Part shown: piece after piece, positions 32,733-41,786 of the stretch
How positions within the stretch are numbered: position 1 is the stretch's first letter
How the letters are laid out: every line of letters starts with the position of its first letter
From: an uncultured Alkalilimnicola sp.
GTDB taxonomy: Bacteria > Pseudomonadota > Gammaproteobacteria > Nitrococcales > AK92
Reading direction: 5' to 3'
DNA length: 64,000 nt
Assembly (NCBI GenBank): GCA_937951875.1
Contig: CALGAN010000013.1
Span: forward strand, 1 to 64,000
The notes under the pieces: generated by a model
The model's database searches: none
What the model saw: the letters and a program-made list of their open reading frames with translations, nothing else
Told to the model about the DNA's origin: nothing
Position numbers and translations under genes: made by a program

Positions 32733-32852
32733 GGCATACCTCGGGGCTCAGCGGCTCAGGGCAGGGTACCGGCGGGCGCCGGGCGAGGGCGCTGAGGCGG
32801 TACCGAAATGCGATGTGGGGGCGCCGAGGCGTGTGCCGGAGGCGGACGCGAA

Positions 32853-32901
32853 CGCGGCCCGGAACGGGCCGCGCCGCGGCCGGCGGCGCGGGGCCGCCGG
32901 C
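32853..32901 (-). terminator. tandem GC hairpins downstream of quinone oxidoreductase gene
   Basis: Two adjacent stems: CGCGGCCCG-GAA-CGGGCCGCG (9 bp, 32853-32873) and GCCGGCGGC-GCGGG-GCCGCCGGC (9 bp, 32879-32901). They lie 12-60 bp after the stop at 32914. There is no T run, so they are terminator-like or 3'-protective structures ending the catabolic operon. Confidence 0.45.
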
Positions 32902-32913
32902 GAAGGGCGCCGC

Positions 32914-33897
32914 TTACGCGGACTGCGGGGTGAGCACCACCTTGCCGGTGACGCGCCGCTGCAGCAGGTCGTTGAGGGCGTCGGCGGCCTGTTCGAGCGG
33001 GTAGGTGCGGCACACGTGGGGCTTGATCTTGCCCTCGGCGTACAGCTGGAACAGGTGCTGGAAGTTCTCGTAGTTGGTCTTCGGGTCGCGGGCGACGAAG
33101 GCACCCCAGAACACGCCGACGATCGACGAGCCCTTCAGCAGCGGCAGGTTGGCCGGCGCCTGCGGGATGCGGCCGCTGGCGAAGCCGATCACCAGCAGAC
33201 GGCCGTTCCAGTTGATGCAGCGCAGGCAGGCGTCGAAGGCGTCGCCGCCGACCGGGTCGTAGATCACGTCAGCGCCGTTGCCGCCGGTCAGCTCCTTGAC
33301 CCGCTCCTTGAGGTCTTCCTTGCTGTAGTCGATCAGCTCGTCGGCGCCGTGCTCCTTGGCCACCTGCAGCTTCTCGGGGCTGCTGGCGGCGGCGATCACC
33401 CGCGCGCCCAGGGCCTTGCCGATCTCCACCGCCGCCAGGCCGACGCCGCCGGAGGCGCCCAGCACCAGCAGGTTCTCGCCGGCCTTGAGCTGGCCGCGCT
33501 GCACCAGGGCGTGGTAGGAGGTGCCGTACACCATGGAGAAGCCGGCGGCGGTCACGTAGTCCATGCCGTCGGGGATGGGAATGGCGCGGAAGGCCTGGGT
33601 GACCGCTTCCTCGGCGAAGCCGCCGTAGCCGGTCAGCGCCATCACCCGGTCGCCGACCTTGAGGTTGGTGACCTTCTCGCCGACCTCGATGACCTCACCG
33701 GCCACCTCGCCGCCCGGGGCGAACGGCATCTCCGGCTTGAGCTGGTATTTGCCCTGGATGATCAGGGTGTCGGGGAAGTTCACGCCGCAGGCGTGGACCT
33801 TGATGCGGATATCCTGCGGGCCCAGCGGCTGGCGGGGCAGCTCGCCCAGCACCAGGCTTTCCGGCGGGCCGTATTCCTTACAGATCATTGCGCGCAT
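32914..33897 (-). CDS. NADPH:quinone oxidoreductase family (zeta-crystallin-like MDR)
   Basis: 327 residues. The GroES-like N-terminal domain has HACGVNFPDTLIIQGKYQ, and the Rossmann motif is LLVLGASGGVGLAAVEIGKA. The zinc-ligand cysteines of true alcohol dehydrogenases are absent, typical of QOR-type proteins. It reduces quinones or alpha,beta-unsaturated carbonyls with NADPH. Only 21 bp separate it from the next upstream gene on the same strand, another MDR protein, so both belong to the catabolic block. Confidence 0.88.
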   Translation of the reverse strand: MRAMICKEYGPPESLVLGELPRQPLGPQDIRIKVHACGVNFPDTLIIQGKYQLKPEMPFAPGGEVAGEVIEVGEKVTNLKVGDRVMALTGYGGFAEEAVTQAFRAIPIPDGMDYVTAAGFSMVYGTSYHALVQRGQLKAGENLLVLGASGGVGLAAVEIGKALGARVIAAASSPEKLQVAKEHGADELIDYSKEDLKERVKELTGGNGADVIYDPVGGDAFDACLRCINWNGRLLVIGFASGRIPQAPANLPLLKGSSIVGVFWGAFVARDPKTNYENFQHLFQLYAEGKIKPHVCRTYPLEQAADALNDLLQRRVTGKVVLTPQSA

Positions 33898-33918
33898 TGT
33901 CGTCTCCTCGTTCGCCGC

Positions 33919-34944
33919 TCAGGCGGCATTGTCGGCCGCGTCGTCGGCCACTTGTAGAATCAGTTTTCCGAAGTTCTCGCCGCGGAACAGCATCAGTAGG
34001 CGCTCGGGGAAGGTCTCGATGCCGGTGACGATGTGCTCCCGATGCTTGAGCTTGCCTTCCCGCAGCCAGCCGGCCATCTCGCGCACGGCCTCGGGGAAGC
34101 GATCGGCGTAGTCGAACACCACCATACCCTGCATGCGGGCGCGATTGACCAGCAGCGACAGGTAGTTGCTCGGGCCGGTCACCGGCTGGGTGTTGTTGTA
34201 CTGCGAGATGGCGCCGCAGATGACCACCCGCGCGTGCAGGCGCAGCCGGGTCAGCACGGTGTCGAGGATCTCGCCGCCGACGTTGTCGAAATAGACGTCC
34301 ACGCCCTCCGGGCAGACCCGGCGCAGCTCGGCCTTGAGATTGCCCTGCTTGTAGTCCACGGCGGCGTCGAAGCCCAGCTCGTTGACCAGGTAGTCGCACT
34401 TGTCCTTGCCGCCGGCGATGCCGATCGCCCGGCAGCCCTTGATCTTGGCGATCTGCCCGACCACCGAGCCGACCGCGCCGGCCGCGGCCGACACCACCAC
34501 GGTCTCGCCGGGCTTGGGCTGGCCGACTTCGAGCAGGCCGAAGTAGGCGGTCATGCCGGTCATGCCCAGCACGTGCAGATAGGCCGGCAGCGGCGCCACC
34601 GCGGGATCGACCTTGGTCAGCTCGGCGGCGGGGCATACCGCGTAGCGCTGCACGCCGGTGATGCCGCTGACGTAGTCGCCCGGCGCGAAGCGCGCATCGC
34701 GCGAGGCCAGCACCTTGCCCACGCCGAGCGCGCGCATCACCTCGCCCAGTCCGACCGGCGGGATATAGGACTTGCCCTCGTTCATCCAGCCGCGCATGGC
34801 CGGGTCCAGCGACAGATACAGCACCTTCACCAGCACTTCGCCGTCGCCCGGCTCGGGCAGCGGCGCCTCGGCGATCTCGAAGTCGCTGGCCTTCGGCTCG
34901 CCGACCGGGCGGCGGATCAGCTTGACCTGGGTGTTCCGTTCCAT
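33919..34944 (-). CDS. NADP-dependent MDR oxidoreductase, CurA/leukotriene-B4-dehydrogenase type
   Basis: 341 residues. The family pattern is RRPVGEPKASDFEIAEAPLP, LSLDPAMRGWMNEGKSYIPP and the nucleotide-binding VVVSAAAGAVGSVVGQIAKI. Later landmarks are VDVYFDNVGGEILDTVLTRL and GAISQYN. CurA-type enzymes reduce the double bond of enones with NADPH; prostaglandin and curcumin reductases belong here. The natural substrate is unknown. It lies between the quinone oxidoreductase and the acyl-CoA dehydrogenase. Confidence 0.88.
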   Translation of the reverse strand: MERNTQVKLIRRPVGEPKASDFEIAEAPLPEPGDGEVLVKVLYLSLDPAMRGWMNEGKSYIPPVGLGEVMRALGVGKVLASRDARFAPGDYVSGITGVQRYAVCPAAELTKVDPAVAPLPAYLHVLGMTGMTAYFGLLEVGQPKPGETVVVSAAAGAVGSVVGQIAKIKGCRAIGIAGGKDKCDYLVNELGFDAAVDYKQGNLKAELRRVCPEGVDVYFDNVGGEILDTVLTRLRLHARVVICGAISQYNNTQPVTGPSNYLSLLVNRARMQGMVVFDYADRFPEAVREMAGWLREGKLKHREHIVTGIETFPERLLMLFRGENFGKLILQVADDAADNAA

Positions 34945-35004
34945 CCCTGCGCTCCTCCTCAGTCGTTCGTTATCGTGCGCGCCGCCCGCGGGCGGCGCGG
35001 ACCG

Positions 35005-36807
35005 TCAGAACCAGCCGTCCCGCATCTCGTAGCAGGTGGTGTCCAGGCCCATCAGCAGCTCGGCCTGGGTGCGGATGGCCGGCAGCTCCCAGCGGTGGAA
35101 ATAGCGCGCGGCCTGCAGCTTGCCCAGATAGAACTGCTGGTCCTCGCCGTCCGCACCGCCCTGCAGGGCGCGGGCGGCGACCACCGCCTGGCGCAGCCAC
35201 TGCCAGGCCAGCACGTAGCGGCTGAACATGTCCAGGAACACGAAGGAGTTGGCGAAGGCGATGTCCGGGCCCTTGCTCTGCACAGCCTGGAACAGGGTCT
35301 GCACCACCTCCTGCACGCGCCGGTCGGCTTCCTCCAGCGCCTTGGCCAGATCGGCGATGGCGTCCAGCGCCTTGGCCTCGGCGACGGTGCGGGCCACTTC
35401 TTCGCGCAGGAATCGGTAGCCGGCACCGCCGTTCTGGCCGAGCTTGCGGCCGAGCAGGTCGAGCGACTGGATGCCGTCGGTGCCCTCGTGGATGGGGTTG
35501 AGGCGGTTGTCGCGGTAGAACTGCTCCACCGGGTAGTCGCGGGTGTAGCCGGCGCCGCCGAGGATCTGGATCGCCAGCTCGTTGGCCTTGCAGCCGAACT
35601 GCGAGCTGCCGGCCTTGACGATGGGGGTGAGCAGGTCCAGCAGCTCTTGGGCGCGAGCGCGCTGCTCGTCGCTGCCGGTGGCGATCTCATCGACCAGGCG
35701 GCCGGCGTACAGGCACAGGCCCAGCGTGCCCTCGACGTAGGACTTCTGCGCCAGCAGCATGCGCCGCACGTCGGCGTGCTGGATGATCGGCACCTGCGGG
35801 CTGTTCGGGTCCTTGCCCGACAGCGGCCGGCCCTGCGGGCGGTTGCGGGCGTACTCCAGCGAGTGCAGGTAGCCGGCGTAGCCGAGCGCCACCGCGCCCA
35901 TGCCGACGCCGATGCGCGCCTCGTTCATCATGTGGAACATGTAGGTCAGGCCCTTGTTGGGCTCGCCCACCAAGTAGCCCACCGCGCCGCCGTTGTCGCC
36001 GAAGTTGAGCACCGTCGAGGTGGTGCCGCGGTAGCCCATCTTGTGCAGCAGGCCGGCCAGGGTGACATCGTTGCGCGGGCCGAGGCTGCCGTCAGGGTTG
36101 ATCAGGAACTTCGGCACGATGAACAGCGAAATGCCCTTCACACCGGCCGGCGCGCCTTTGATGCGGGCCAGCACCATGTGGATGACGTTGGTGCCGAAGT
36201 CGTGGTCGCCGCCGGAGATGAAGATCTTGTTGCCGAAGATCCGGTAGGTGCCGTCCGGCTGCGGCTCGGCGCGGGTGCGCAGGTCGCCCAGCGAGGAGCC
36301 GGCGTGTGGCTCGGTCAACACCATGGTGCCGGTGGCGCTGCCGTCGAGCAGCGGCTTGAGGAACAGCCGCTTCTGCTCCTCGCTGCCGTGGGCCTTGATC
36401 AGGTTGCCGGCGCCGACGGTGAGCAGCGGATAGGCCGAGAAGCTGATGTTGGCGCACTTGAACAGCGCGCCGCAGGCGTCGGCCACCACGAACGGCAGCT
36501 GCATGCCGCCCAGCTCGGCGTCGTGGTGCGCGGCCAGGAAGCCGGCCTCGGCATAGGCCTTGAACGCCGCCTTGGTCTCCGGCACGGTGATCGCCGTGCC
36601 GTCCTTGAAGATCGGTTCGTTCTCGTCGGCCTTGCGGTTGAACGGCTCGAAGTAGGTCTCGGCCAGCTGGCGTGCCGTTTCCAAGGCGCCGTCGAAGGTC
36701 GAGCGGTCGTGCTCGGCGAAGCGCGGACGCTGGGTCAGGCTCTCCACGTCCAGCACTTCGTAGAGGTGGAAGGCAAGGTCGCGCGCTGGAATCAGTTTGT
36801 CGCTCAT
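35005..36807 (-). CDS. acyl-CoA dehydrogenase (large, C-terminal-extended type)
   Basis: 600 residues, longer than the usual ~390 because of an N-terminal leader region and a C-terminal acyl-CoA-dehydrogenase-like extension. Core motifs are LTEPHAGSSLGDLRTRAEPQ, MNEARIGVGMGAVALGYAGY and GGAGYTRDYPVEQFYRDN. The probable catalytic base is in NPIHEGTDGIQSLDLL. It is an FAD enzyme that desaturates acyl-CoA at C2-C3 and passes electrons to ETF. It heads a minus-strand set with two SDRs upstream and two MDR reductases downstream. Confidence 0.92.
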   Translation of the reverse strand: MSDKLIPARDLAFHLYEVLDVESLTQRPRFAEHDRSTFDGALETARQLAETYFEPFNRKADENEPIFKDGTAITVPETKAAFKAYAEAGFLAAHHDAELGGMQLPFVVADACGALFKCANISFSAYPLLTVGAGNLIKAHGSEEQKRLFLKPLLDGSATGTMVLTEPHAGSSLGDLRTRAEPQPDGTYRIFGNKIFISGGDHDFGTNVIHMVLARIKGAPAGVKGISLFIVPKFLINPDGSLGPRNDVTLAGLLHKMGYRGTTSTVLNFGDNGGAVGYLVGEPNKGLTYMFHMMNEARIGVGMGAVALGYAGYLHSLEYARNRPQGRPLSGKDPNSPQVPIIQHADVRRMLLAQKSYVEGTLGLCLYAGRLVDEIATGSDEQRARAQELLDLLTPIVKAGSSQFGCKANELAIQILGGAGYTRDYPVEQFYRDNRLNPIHEGTDGIQSLDLLGRKLGQNGGAGYRFLREEVARTVAEAKALDAIADLAKALEEADRRVQEVVQTLFQAVQSKGPDIAFANSFVFLDMFSRYVLAWQWLRQAVVAARALQGGADGEDQQFYLGKLQAARYFHRWELPAIRTQAELLMGLDTTCYEMRDGWF

Positions 36808-36860
36808 CGGGTACTCCTACGCGGCGCGGGGCCGCTGCAGCAGAAATCTCACGTGTTCGC

Positions 36861-37619
36861 TCACACCGCGGTCAGGCCGCCGTCCACTGCCAGGGCGTGG
36901 CCGTGGACGAAACCGGCGGCGTCCGACAGCAGCCAGGCCACGGCTTCGGCGATCTCGTGCGGCTCGCCGAGTCGGCGCGCCGGGTTGGAGCGCTGCGCCC
37001 GCTCGGCCAGGGACGGATCGCGATCGAGAAAGCGCTGGAACATCGCGGTGCGGATGATACCCGGGCAGACCGCGTTGACGCGGATGCCGTTGCGGGCGTA
37101 TTCGGCGGCGGCGCTGCGGGTCAGCCCGACCACGCCGTGCTTGCTGGCGGCATAGCCGCCGAGCCGGGCGGCGCCCACTAGCCCGGCCACCGAGGCGATA
37201 TTGACGATGGCGCCGCCGCCTTGGGTCAGCATCTGGCGTATTTCGTACTTCAGGCACAGCCAGACGCCTTTGACGTTGACCGCTTCGGTGCGGTCCCACT
37301 CGTCCTCGCTCAGGTCGGCGAGCAGTTTGCTTTCGTGTTCGATGCCGGCGTTGTTCACCGCGGCGTCGAGCCGGCCGTGACGCTCGACGATGGCGGCGAT
37401 CAGCCGCTCCACCTGATCGGCGCGGGTCACGTCGGTTTGGATGAATTCGGCTTGGCCGCCGTCGGCGCGGATGGCGGCGGTGGTCCGCTCGCCGTCGGCG
37501 TTCAGGTCGGCGACGATCACCGTCGCGCCGCGCTGCGCCAGCAGGCGCGCGCAAGCCTCGCCGATGCCCGCCGCGGCGCCGGTGACCAGGGCCACCCGGC
37601 CGTGAAACTGGGCCGTCAT
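36861..37619 (-). CDS. SDR-family oxidoreductase, copy 1
   Basis: 252 residues, classical short-chain dehydrogenase. Cofactor motif VTGAAAGIGEACARLLAQ; an acidic D in ADLNADGE suggests NAD(H) preference. NNAG motif in AAVNNAGIEHE. The catalytic tetrad includes Ser in VNIASVAGLVG and YxxxK in GGYAASKHGVVGLTRS. It probably oxidises a 3-hydroxyacyl or secondary alcohol intermediate. It lies 53 bp upstream of the acyl-CoA dehydrogenase on the same strand. Confidence 0.9.
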   Translation of the reverse strand: MTAQFHGRVALVTGAAAGIGEACARLLAQRGATVIVADLNADGERTTAAIRADGGQAEFIQTDVTRADQVERLIAAIVERHGRLDAAVNNAGIEHESKLLADLSEDEWDRTEAVNVKGVWLCLKYEIRQMLTQGGGAIVNIASVAGLVGAARLGGYAASKHGVVGLTRSAAAEYARNGIRVNAVCPGIIRTAMFQRFLDRDPSLAERAQRSNPARRLGEPHEIAEAVAWLLSDAAGFVHGHALAVDGGLTAV

Positions 37620-37718
37620 GTCTGCCTCTCCTCGAACGGCGCCCTTGCTGGGCGCTCTTGGTCGTTGTCTATGCCGTCGCGGCGCCGCCCCTCCCGGGCC
37701 GGCGCCGCGGATCGGGCT

Positions 37719-38483
37719 TTAGGCCAGCATGCCGCCGTCGACGATGATGCAGGCGCCGTTGGTGAAGCTGGCGGCGTCCGACACCAGGTACAGCACGGTG
37801 CCGGCCATCTCCTCCGGCTTGGCCGAACGGCCCAGCGGGATGTTGCTGACCACGCGGTTGTAGATGTCCTTGTTCTCGAACAGCGCGCCGGCGAACTTGG
37901 TCTCGGTGAAGCCGGGCAGCAGGGCGTTGACGCGGATGTTGTACTGACCGCACTCCTTGGCGAAGGCCTTGGTCATGTTGATCACCGCCGCCTTGGTGAT
38001 GGAGTAGATGCCCTGCATCGGGCCGGGCACGATGCCGTTGACCGAAGCGGTGTTGACGATGGCGCCGCCGCCCTGGTCGCGCATCATCTTGCCGAACTTG
38101 ACGGACATGAAGAAGTAGCCGCGTAGGTTGACGTCCACGGTCTTCTGGAACGCGCCCAGATCGGTGTCGAGGATGTGGCCGAAGTAGGGGTTGGTGGCGG
38201 CGTTGTTGACCAGGATGTCGAGCCGGCCGAATTCCTTCTGCACGTAGTCGTGGATGGCGTCGATCTGCGCCATGTCGCCGACGTGGCAGGCGAAGGCCGA
38301 GGCCTTGCCGCCGGCCTCGCGGATCTCCTTGGCGACCTCTTCGCACTGCTCCTGCTTGCGGCTGGAGACGATGACGTGGGCGCCGTGCTGGGCCAGCAGC
38401 TTGGCGATGGCCTCGCCGATACCGCGGCTGGCGCCGGTGACGAGGGCGATCTTGCCGGTGAGGTCGAACAGGTTGCTTGCCAT
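37719..38483 (-). CDS. SDR-family oxidoreductase, copy 2
   Basis: 254 residues. Cofactor motif LVTGASRGIGEAIAKLLAQ, with SSRKQ after the second strand (basic, so NADP preference is possible). NNAA in LVNNAATNPYFGHI. Active site Ser in NTASVNGIVPG and YxxxK in GIYSITKAAVINMTKA. It is clearly diverged from copy 1, so the pair may act on different intermediates or in opposite directions. It is next to the TetR gene. Confidence 0.9.
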   Translation of the reverse strand: MASNLFDLTGKIALVTGASRGIGEAIAKLLAQHGAHVIVSSRKQEQCEEVAKEIREAGGKASAFACHVGDMAQIDAIHDYVQKEFGRLDILVNNAATNPYFGHILDTDLGAFQKTVDVNLRGYFFMSVKFGKMMRDQGGGAIVNTASVNGIVPGPMQGIYSITKAAVINMTKAFAKECGQYNIRVNALLPGFTETKFAGALFENKDIYNRVVSNIPLGRSAKPEEMAGTVLYLVSDAASFTNGACIIVDGGMLA

Positions 38484-38628
38484 GGAAGTCTCCTTTGGTG
38501 TTCCGGCCGGCTAGGGCGAAGCCGGCATCTGGGGCTTGGAAAGCCGTGAGCGGGCGAGTGGCTCCTCGCCCTTGCGAATATGGGTGGTGGTGTCGGTTGC
38601 GGTCATGGCCACGGTCCCGGTTGCCGGC

Positions 38629-39327
38629 TCACTGCCGATCGGCCGCCGGCGCGAGCACGGCGGCCTCGACGAACGCGATCACAGCGTCGGCGTAGGCATC
38701 CACCTTCAGGCCGCGGCGCCGGTATTTCCAGCGCTTGAGGTACCACTCCTGCAGCAGCGGCTTGATCAGCGCCGCGGTCAGCTCCGGATCGCGCGGCTGG
38801 AACACGCCGGCGGCGATGCCGTCGCGCAGGCAGTCGACGAACAGCTTCTCGGTGCGCAATTCGCCAGCGATGGCGCGCTCGCGGGCTTCCTTGTCGAAAT
38901 GCCGCGACTCCATGTAGGAGAAGTAGAACCAGCCCTGCATGGCCTCCGACAGATACAGGTGCCGGCGCAGCAGCCAGCGCAGCCGCTCGCGCGGCTGCAT
39001 GGCCTGCGCGGGCGGGGCCAGGGCCCGCTCCACCGCGAACCGGACCTGGCTGAGGATCATGTCGAGCAGCTTCTCCTTGCTCTCGATGTAGGAGTACAGC
39101 GCGCCCATGCTGATGCCGGTGCGCTCGCTCAGGTCGCGCACGCTCATCGCCTGGAACCCCAGCTGGTTGCTGATCTCCAGCGCGTGCTCGAAGATCGCCG
39201 CTAGCCGCCCGACCGCGACCTCCTCGTTCTTGACCTTGATGCAGTCGCGGTGCCGGCAATAGGTCTGGCGATAGACCTCGGTCTTGATGCCGTCCAGTTC
39301 GCGCAGAAAAGCCTCGTAGCCGCTCAT
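38629..39327 (-). CDS. TetR-family regulator of the catabolic block
   Basis: 232 residues. The N-terminus is MSGYEAFLRELDGIKTEVYR, followed by an HTH (AIFEHALEISNQLGFQAMSV, RDLSERTGISMGALYSYIES) and a TetR C-terminal ligand domain. An upstream palindrome (39404-39421) is a probable autoregulatory operator. It is first on the strand that carries the SDR, acyl-CoA dehydrogenase and MDR genes. This suggests a repressor released by an acyl-CoA or related ligand, as in many fatty-acid degradation loci; the ligand is not readable. Confidence 0.87.
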   Translation of the reverse strand: MSGYEAFLRELDGIKTEVYRQTYCRHRDCIKVKNEEVAVGRLAAIFEHALEISNQLGFQAMSVRDLSERTGISMGALYSYIESKEKLLDMILSQVRFAVERALAPPAQAMQPRERLRWLLRRHLYLSEAMQGWFYFSYMESRHFDKEARERAIAGELRTEKLFVDCLRDGIAAGVFQPRDPELTAALIKPLLQEWYLKRWKYRRRGLKVDAYADAVIAFVEAAVLAPAADRQ

Positions 39328-39649
39328 GCGGATGCGCTCGGGAGCGATGGCTGGCGGAGCGGCGGGATCATGCGGCGCGAGGCTTCCTAGTTGTTCGGAA
39401 AAACGAGCGAGCGCTCGCTCGGCGGATAGGTATAGCCAGTTGCGGGTCGCGGCGCAAGTCGGACCGTAGGCCCACCACGAGCGCTCGCCCTAGCGCCATC
39501 CCCCATCTCCGCCGTCCGCTCCAAGGGAAGTCGGCCGCTTTGCACGCGGCCCTCGTCGAGCGATCCCTACCTGTGTATCCGGCTTGCTCGGAAATCTTGC
39601 GCCGCTGAATGATTTGCAGGGGATGCGCGGTATTTTTCGGAAATTACTC
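39328..39649. other. gap holding the tetR operator region
   Basis: 322 bp between the TetR start and the stop of the next gene. Apart from the palindrome at 39404-39421 and a related half palindrome CGAGCGCTCG at 39478-39487, no gene or RNA is recognised. Confidence 0.5.
39404..39421. promoter_or_regulatory. 18-bp perfect palindrome, probable TetR operator
   Basis: CGAGCGAGCGCTCGCTCG lies 77 bp upstream of the TetR start. A shorter related palindrome, CGAGCGCTCG, occurs at 39478-39487. Two spaced dyads of this kind suit binding by TetR dimers and autoregulation. Confidence 0.6.
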
Positions 39650-40285
39650 TCAGAGCCATCGCTCCGGCGGCTCGCGCGCCGCGCGCGGGTCGGCACGGAC
39701 TTGCCGCAGGGCGTGGGCGAGGGCGTTGTCGGCCGCGACCGGGCCGACGTCCTCGCAGGCCTGGACATACAGGCCGTGCATGATCGCGCGCTGCTGTTCC
39801 AGGCCGCAGACGGGCGCGTTCGCGGCGTCGCCGCGCACCAGCCAGCGTTCGAGCGTCAGGCGGCGGTCGCGGTCGGGGATCGCGCGCGCTAAGGCGCCGG
39901 CGAGCGTGTCGTTGCCGTTCCGGCCGTCGGGGTGCAGCTGCGCGAGGAAGCTGCGGACCATGACCGCGAACAGCGGCGGTTGCGCGGCGGCGTCGGCGGA
40001 CGCCTCCGTCTGCCGCGACGGCATCGGCTTGATCGCCTCCACTGCCGGGCTGGCGTGCGCCCGCTGCTGCGCGAAGAAGCGCCGCAGCAAGACGGCGTAG
40101 AACCGGTCGGCGAGTTCCGTGTGTCCCGCCGCCGCGCACAGCTGCCGGCTCAGCTCCCGCAGCGAGGGCTGCCGCGCTGGATCGATGCTCTGGTCTTCCC
40201 ACGCCGCGAGCGCCAAGGTCTGGCTGCTGGGCGGCAGAACCTCGCGCACCGTGGCGTGCACGATCGCGTCATACCCGTTCAGCAC
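39650..40285 (-). CDS. hypothetical protein coupled to the ammonium transporter
   Basis: 211 residues starting MLNGYDAIVHATVREVLPPS. It is cytosolic, helical and arginine-rich, with no signal, membrane helix or recognised motif. Its first 17 bases overlap the 3' end of the ammonium transporter gene, so it is translationally coupled to it. PII protein GlnK normally occupies this position; this protein shows no PII signature (no T-loop YRGxEY). The function is unknown. Confidence 0.6.
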   Translation of the reverse strand: MLNGYDAIVHATVREVLPPSSQTLALAAWEDQSIDPARQPSLRELSRQLCAAAGHTELADRFYAVLLRRFFAQQRAHASPAVEAIKPMPSRQTEASADAAAQPPLFAVMVRSFLAQLHPDGRNGNDTLAGALARAIPDRDRRLTLERWLVRGDAANAPVCGLEQQRAIMHGLYVQACEDVGPVAADNALAHALRQVRADPRAAREPPERWL

Positions 40286-41630
40286 GGCGGACCTCCTGCG
40301 TTGCCCGATCGCCTACGGCATCCTCGATCGCCGGGTGCAGCGGCTGCCGCTGGAATTCGGGATAGGCCAGCTCGTAGTGCTCGGTGTAGTCCAGGCCCCG
40401 CTGTTCCTGATGGGTGGTGCAGCGCAGGCCGCCCAGCTTGGCGATCGCCCAGAACAGCAGATAGGCGGTCGGGAAGCTCCACAGGAAAGCAGCACCGACG
40501 CCGATGATCTGCACCAGCATCTGCTGCGGGTCGAACAGGCGGCCGTCGAGGAACAATCCCGCCGCCAGCGTGCCCCAGACGCCGCAGAAGCCATGCACCG
40601 GAACGGCGCCGACCACGTCGTCGATACGCAGCGATAGCAACAGCTCGCCGGCGACGATCACCACCGCGCCGGCGATCAGTCCGGTGAGCAGCGCGAAGGA
40701 CGGCGACATGCTGGCCGCGCCGGCGGTGATGCTCACCAGGCCGCCGATGCTGCCGTTGACCAGCATCGTGGCTAGCAGCGGTCGCCGCAGCAGGAGCAGG
40801 GTGAATGCCGCGCCGGCCACGCCGGCCGCGGCCGCGAGGTGGGTGTTGAGCACGATCAGGCCGATGCTGGCGTCGGCCTTGGCGACGCTGCCGCCGTTGA
40901 AGCCGAACCACCCGAACCAGAGGATGAAGCCGCCCAGCGCCACCAGCGGCAGGCTGTGGCCGGGGATGTGGCGCGGCCGCGAGTCGCTGCTGAAGCGACC
41001 CAGGCGCGGGCCGACCGCCAGCACGCCCGCCAGGGCGCACCAGGCGCCGACCGAATGCACCACGGTGGAACCGGCGAAGTCGATGAACCCCATCCGCTTG
41101 AGCCAGCCGTTGCCGTCGTAGAGGCTGCCCCAGGCCCAGGCGCCGAATATCGGGTAGATCAGCCCCATGATGAATACCGAGCCGATGATGTAGCCGCGGT
41201 AGCGGGTGCGCTCGGCCATGGCGCCGCTGACGATGGTGGCGGCGGTGGCGGCGAACATGGTCTGGAAGAACAGCAGGCCGTAGTCGAGCTGCTCGCCGCG
41301 CAGCAGCAGGAAATGATCCTCGCCCACCCAGCCGCTGGGGTTGCTGCCGAACATCAGCCCGTAGCCAACGGCGAAGAAGGCGATGCTGCCGAAGCAGACG
41401 TCGGTGTAGTTCTTCATCAGCACGTTGACGGTGTTCTTGGCCCGCGCCATGCCGCTCTCCAGCAGGGCGAACCCGGCTTGCATGAAGAACACCAGAATGC
41501 CGGCGGTGATCATCCAGACCGTGTCGACGGCGATCCGCAAGGAGTCGGTGTCGGTCGCCAAAGCCGGTCCGGGCACGAGCAACGCGGCAAGGACAGCAGG
41601 GAGAAGCAAGCGGTATCGATCGGCGTACAT
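40269..41630 (-). CDS. amt: ammonium transporter, Amt family
   Basis: 453 residues from ATG 41630, with GGAGGTG 5 nt upstream; an in-frame extension to 41657 was not used. A signal-like first segment (LLLPAVLAALLVPGPALA) precedes eleven membrane helices. Family signatures: TVWMITAGILVFFMQAGFAL, SGMARAKNTVNVLMKN, FAGSTVVHSVGAWCALAGVL and the conserved VPVHGFCGVWGTLAAGLF with the second pore histidine. It conducts ammonium or ammonia across the inner membrane. The gene is followed by an overlapping orphan gene instead of glnK. Confidence 0.93.
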   Translation of the reverse strand: MYADRYRLLLPAVLAALLVPGPALATDTDSLRIAVDTVWMITAGILVFFMQAGFALLESGMARAKNTVNVLMKNYTDVCFGSIAFFAVGYGLMFGSNPSGWVGEDHFLLLRGEQLDYGLLFFQTMFAATAATIVSGAMAERTRYRGYIIGSVFIMGLIYPIFGAWAWGSLYDGNGWLKRMGFIDFAGSTVVHSVGAWCALAGVLAVGPRLGRFSSDSRPRHIPGHSLPLVALGGFILWFGWFGFNGGSVAKADASIGLIVLNTHLAAAAGVAGAAFTLLLLRRPLLATMLVNGSIGGLVSITAGAASMSPSFALLTGLIAGAVVIVAGELLLSLRIDDVVGAVPVHGFCGVWGTLAAGLFLDGRLFDPQQMLVQIIGVGAAFLWSFPTAYLLFWAIAKLGGLRCTTHQEQRGLDYTEHYELAYPEFQRQPLHPAIEDAVGDRATQEVRRAERV

Positions 41631-41786
41631 AGGCACCTCCGCCGATCCGCTCAGCAAGAGAGGTGCCAGGGCGAGGGTGTGATGGAGCTGGCAGCTTGTG
41701 AGCGCTCGCTGATGAGCTGCGGCGATCGGTGCCGGCGCGCGGCGCCGCTCAGGAGGAGGGCGTGCCGGCGCACCAAACTGGTGCGG

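Noticed and set aside
34033..37155. A 1040-codon open frame opposite the MDR and acyl-CoA dehydrogenase genes
   Set aside because: It crosses several real genes and their gaps and its composition is low-complexity. No motif is visible.
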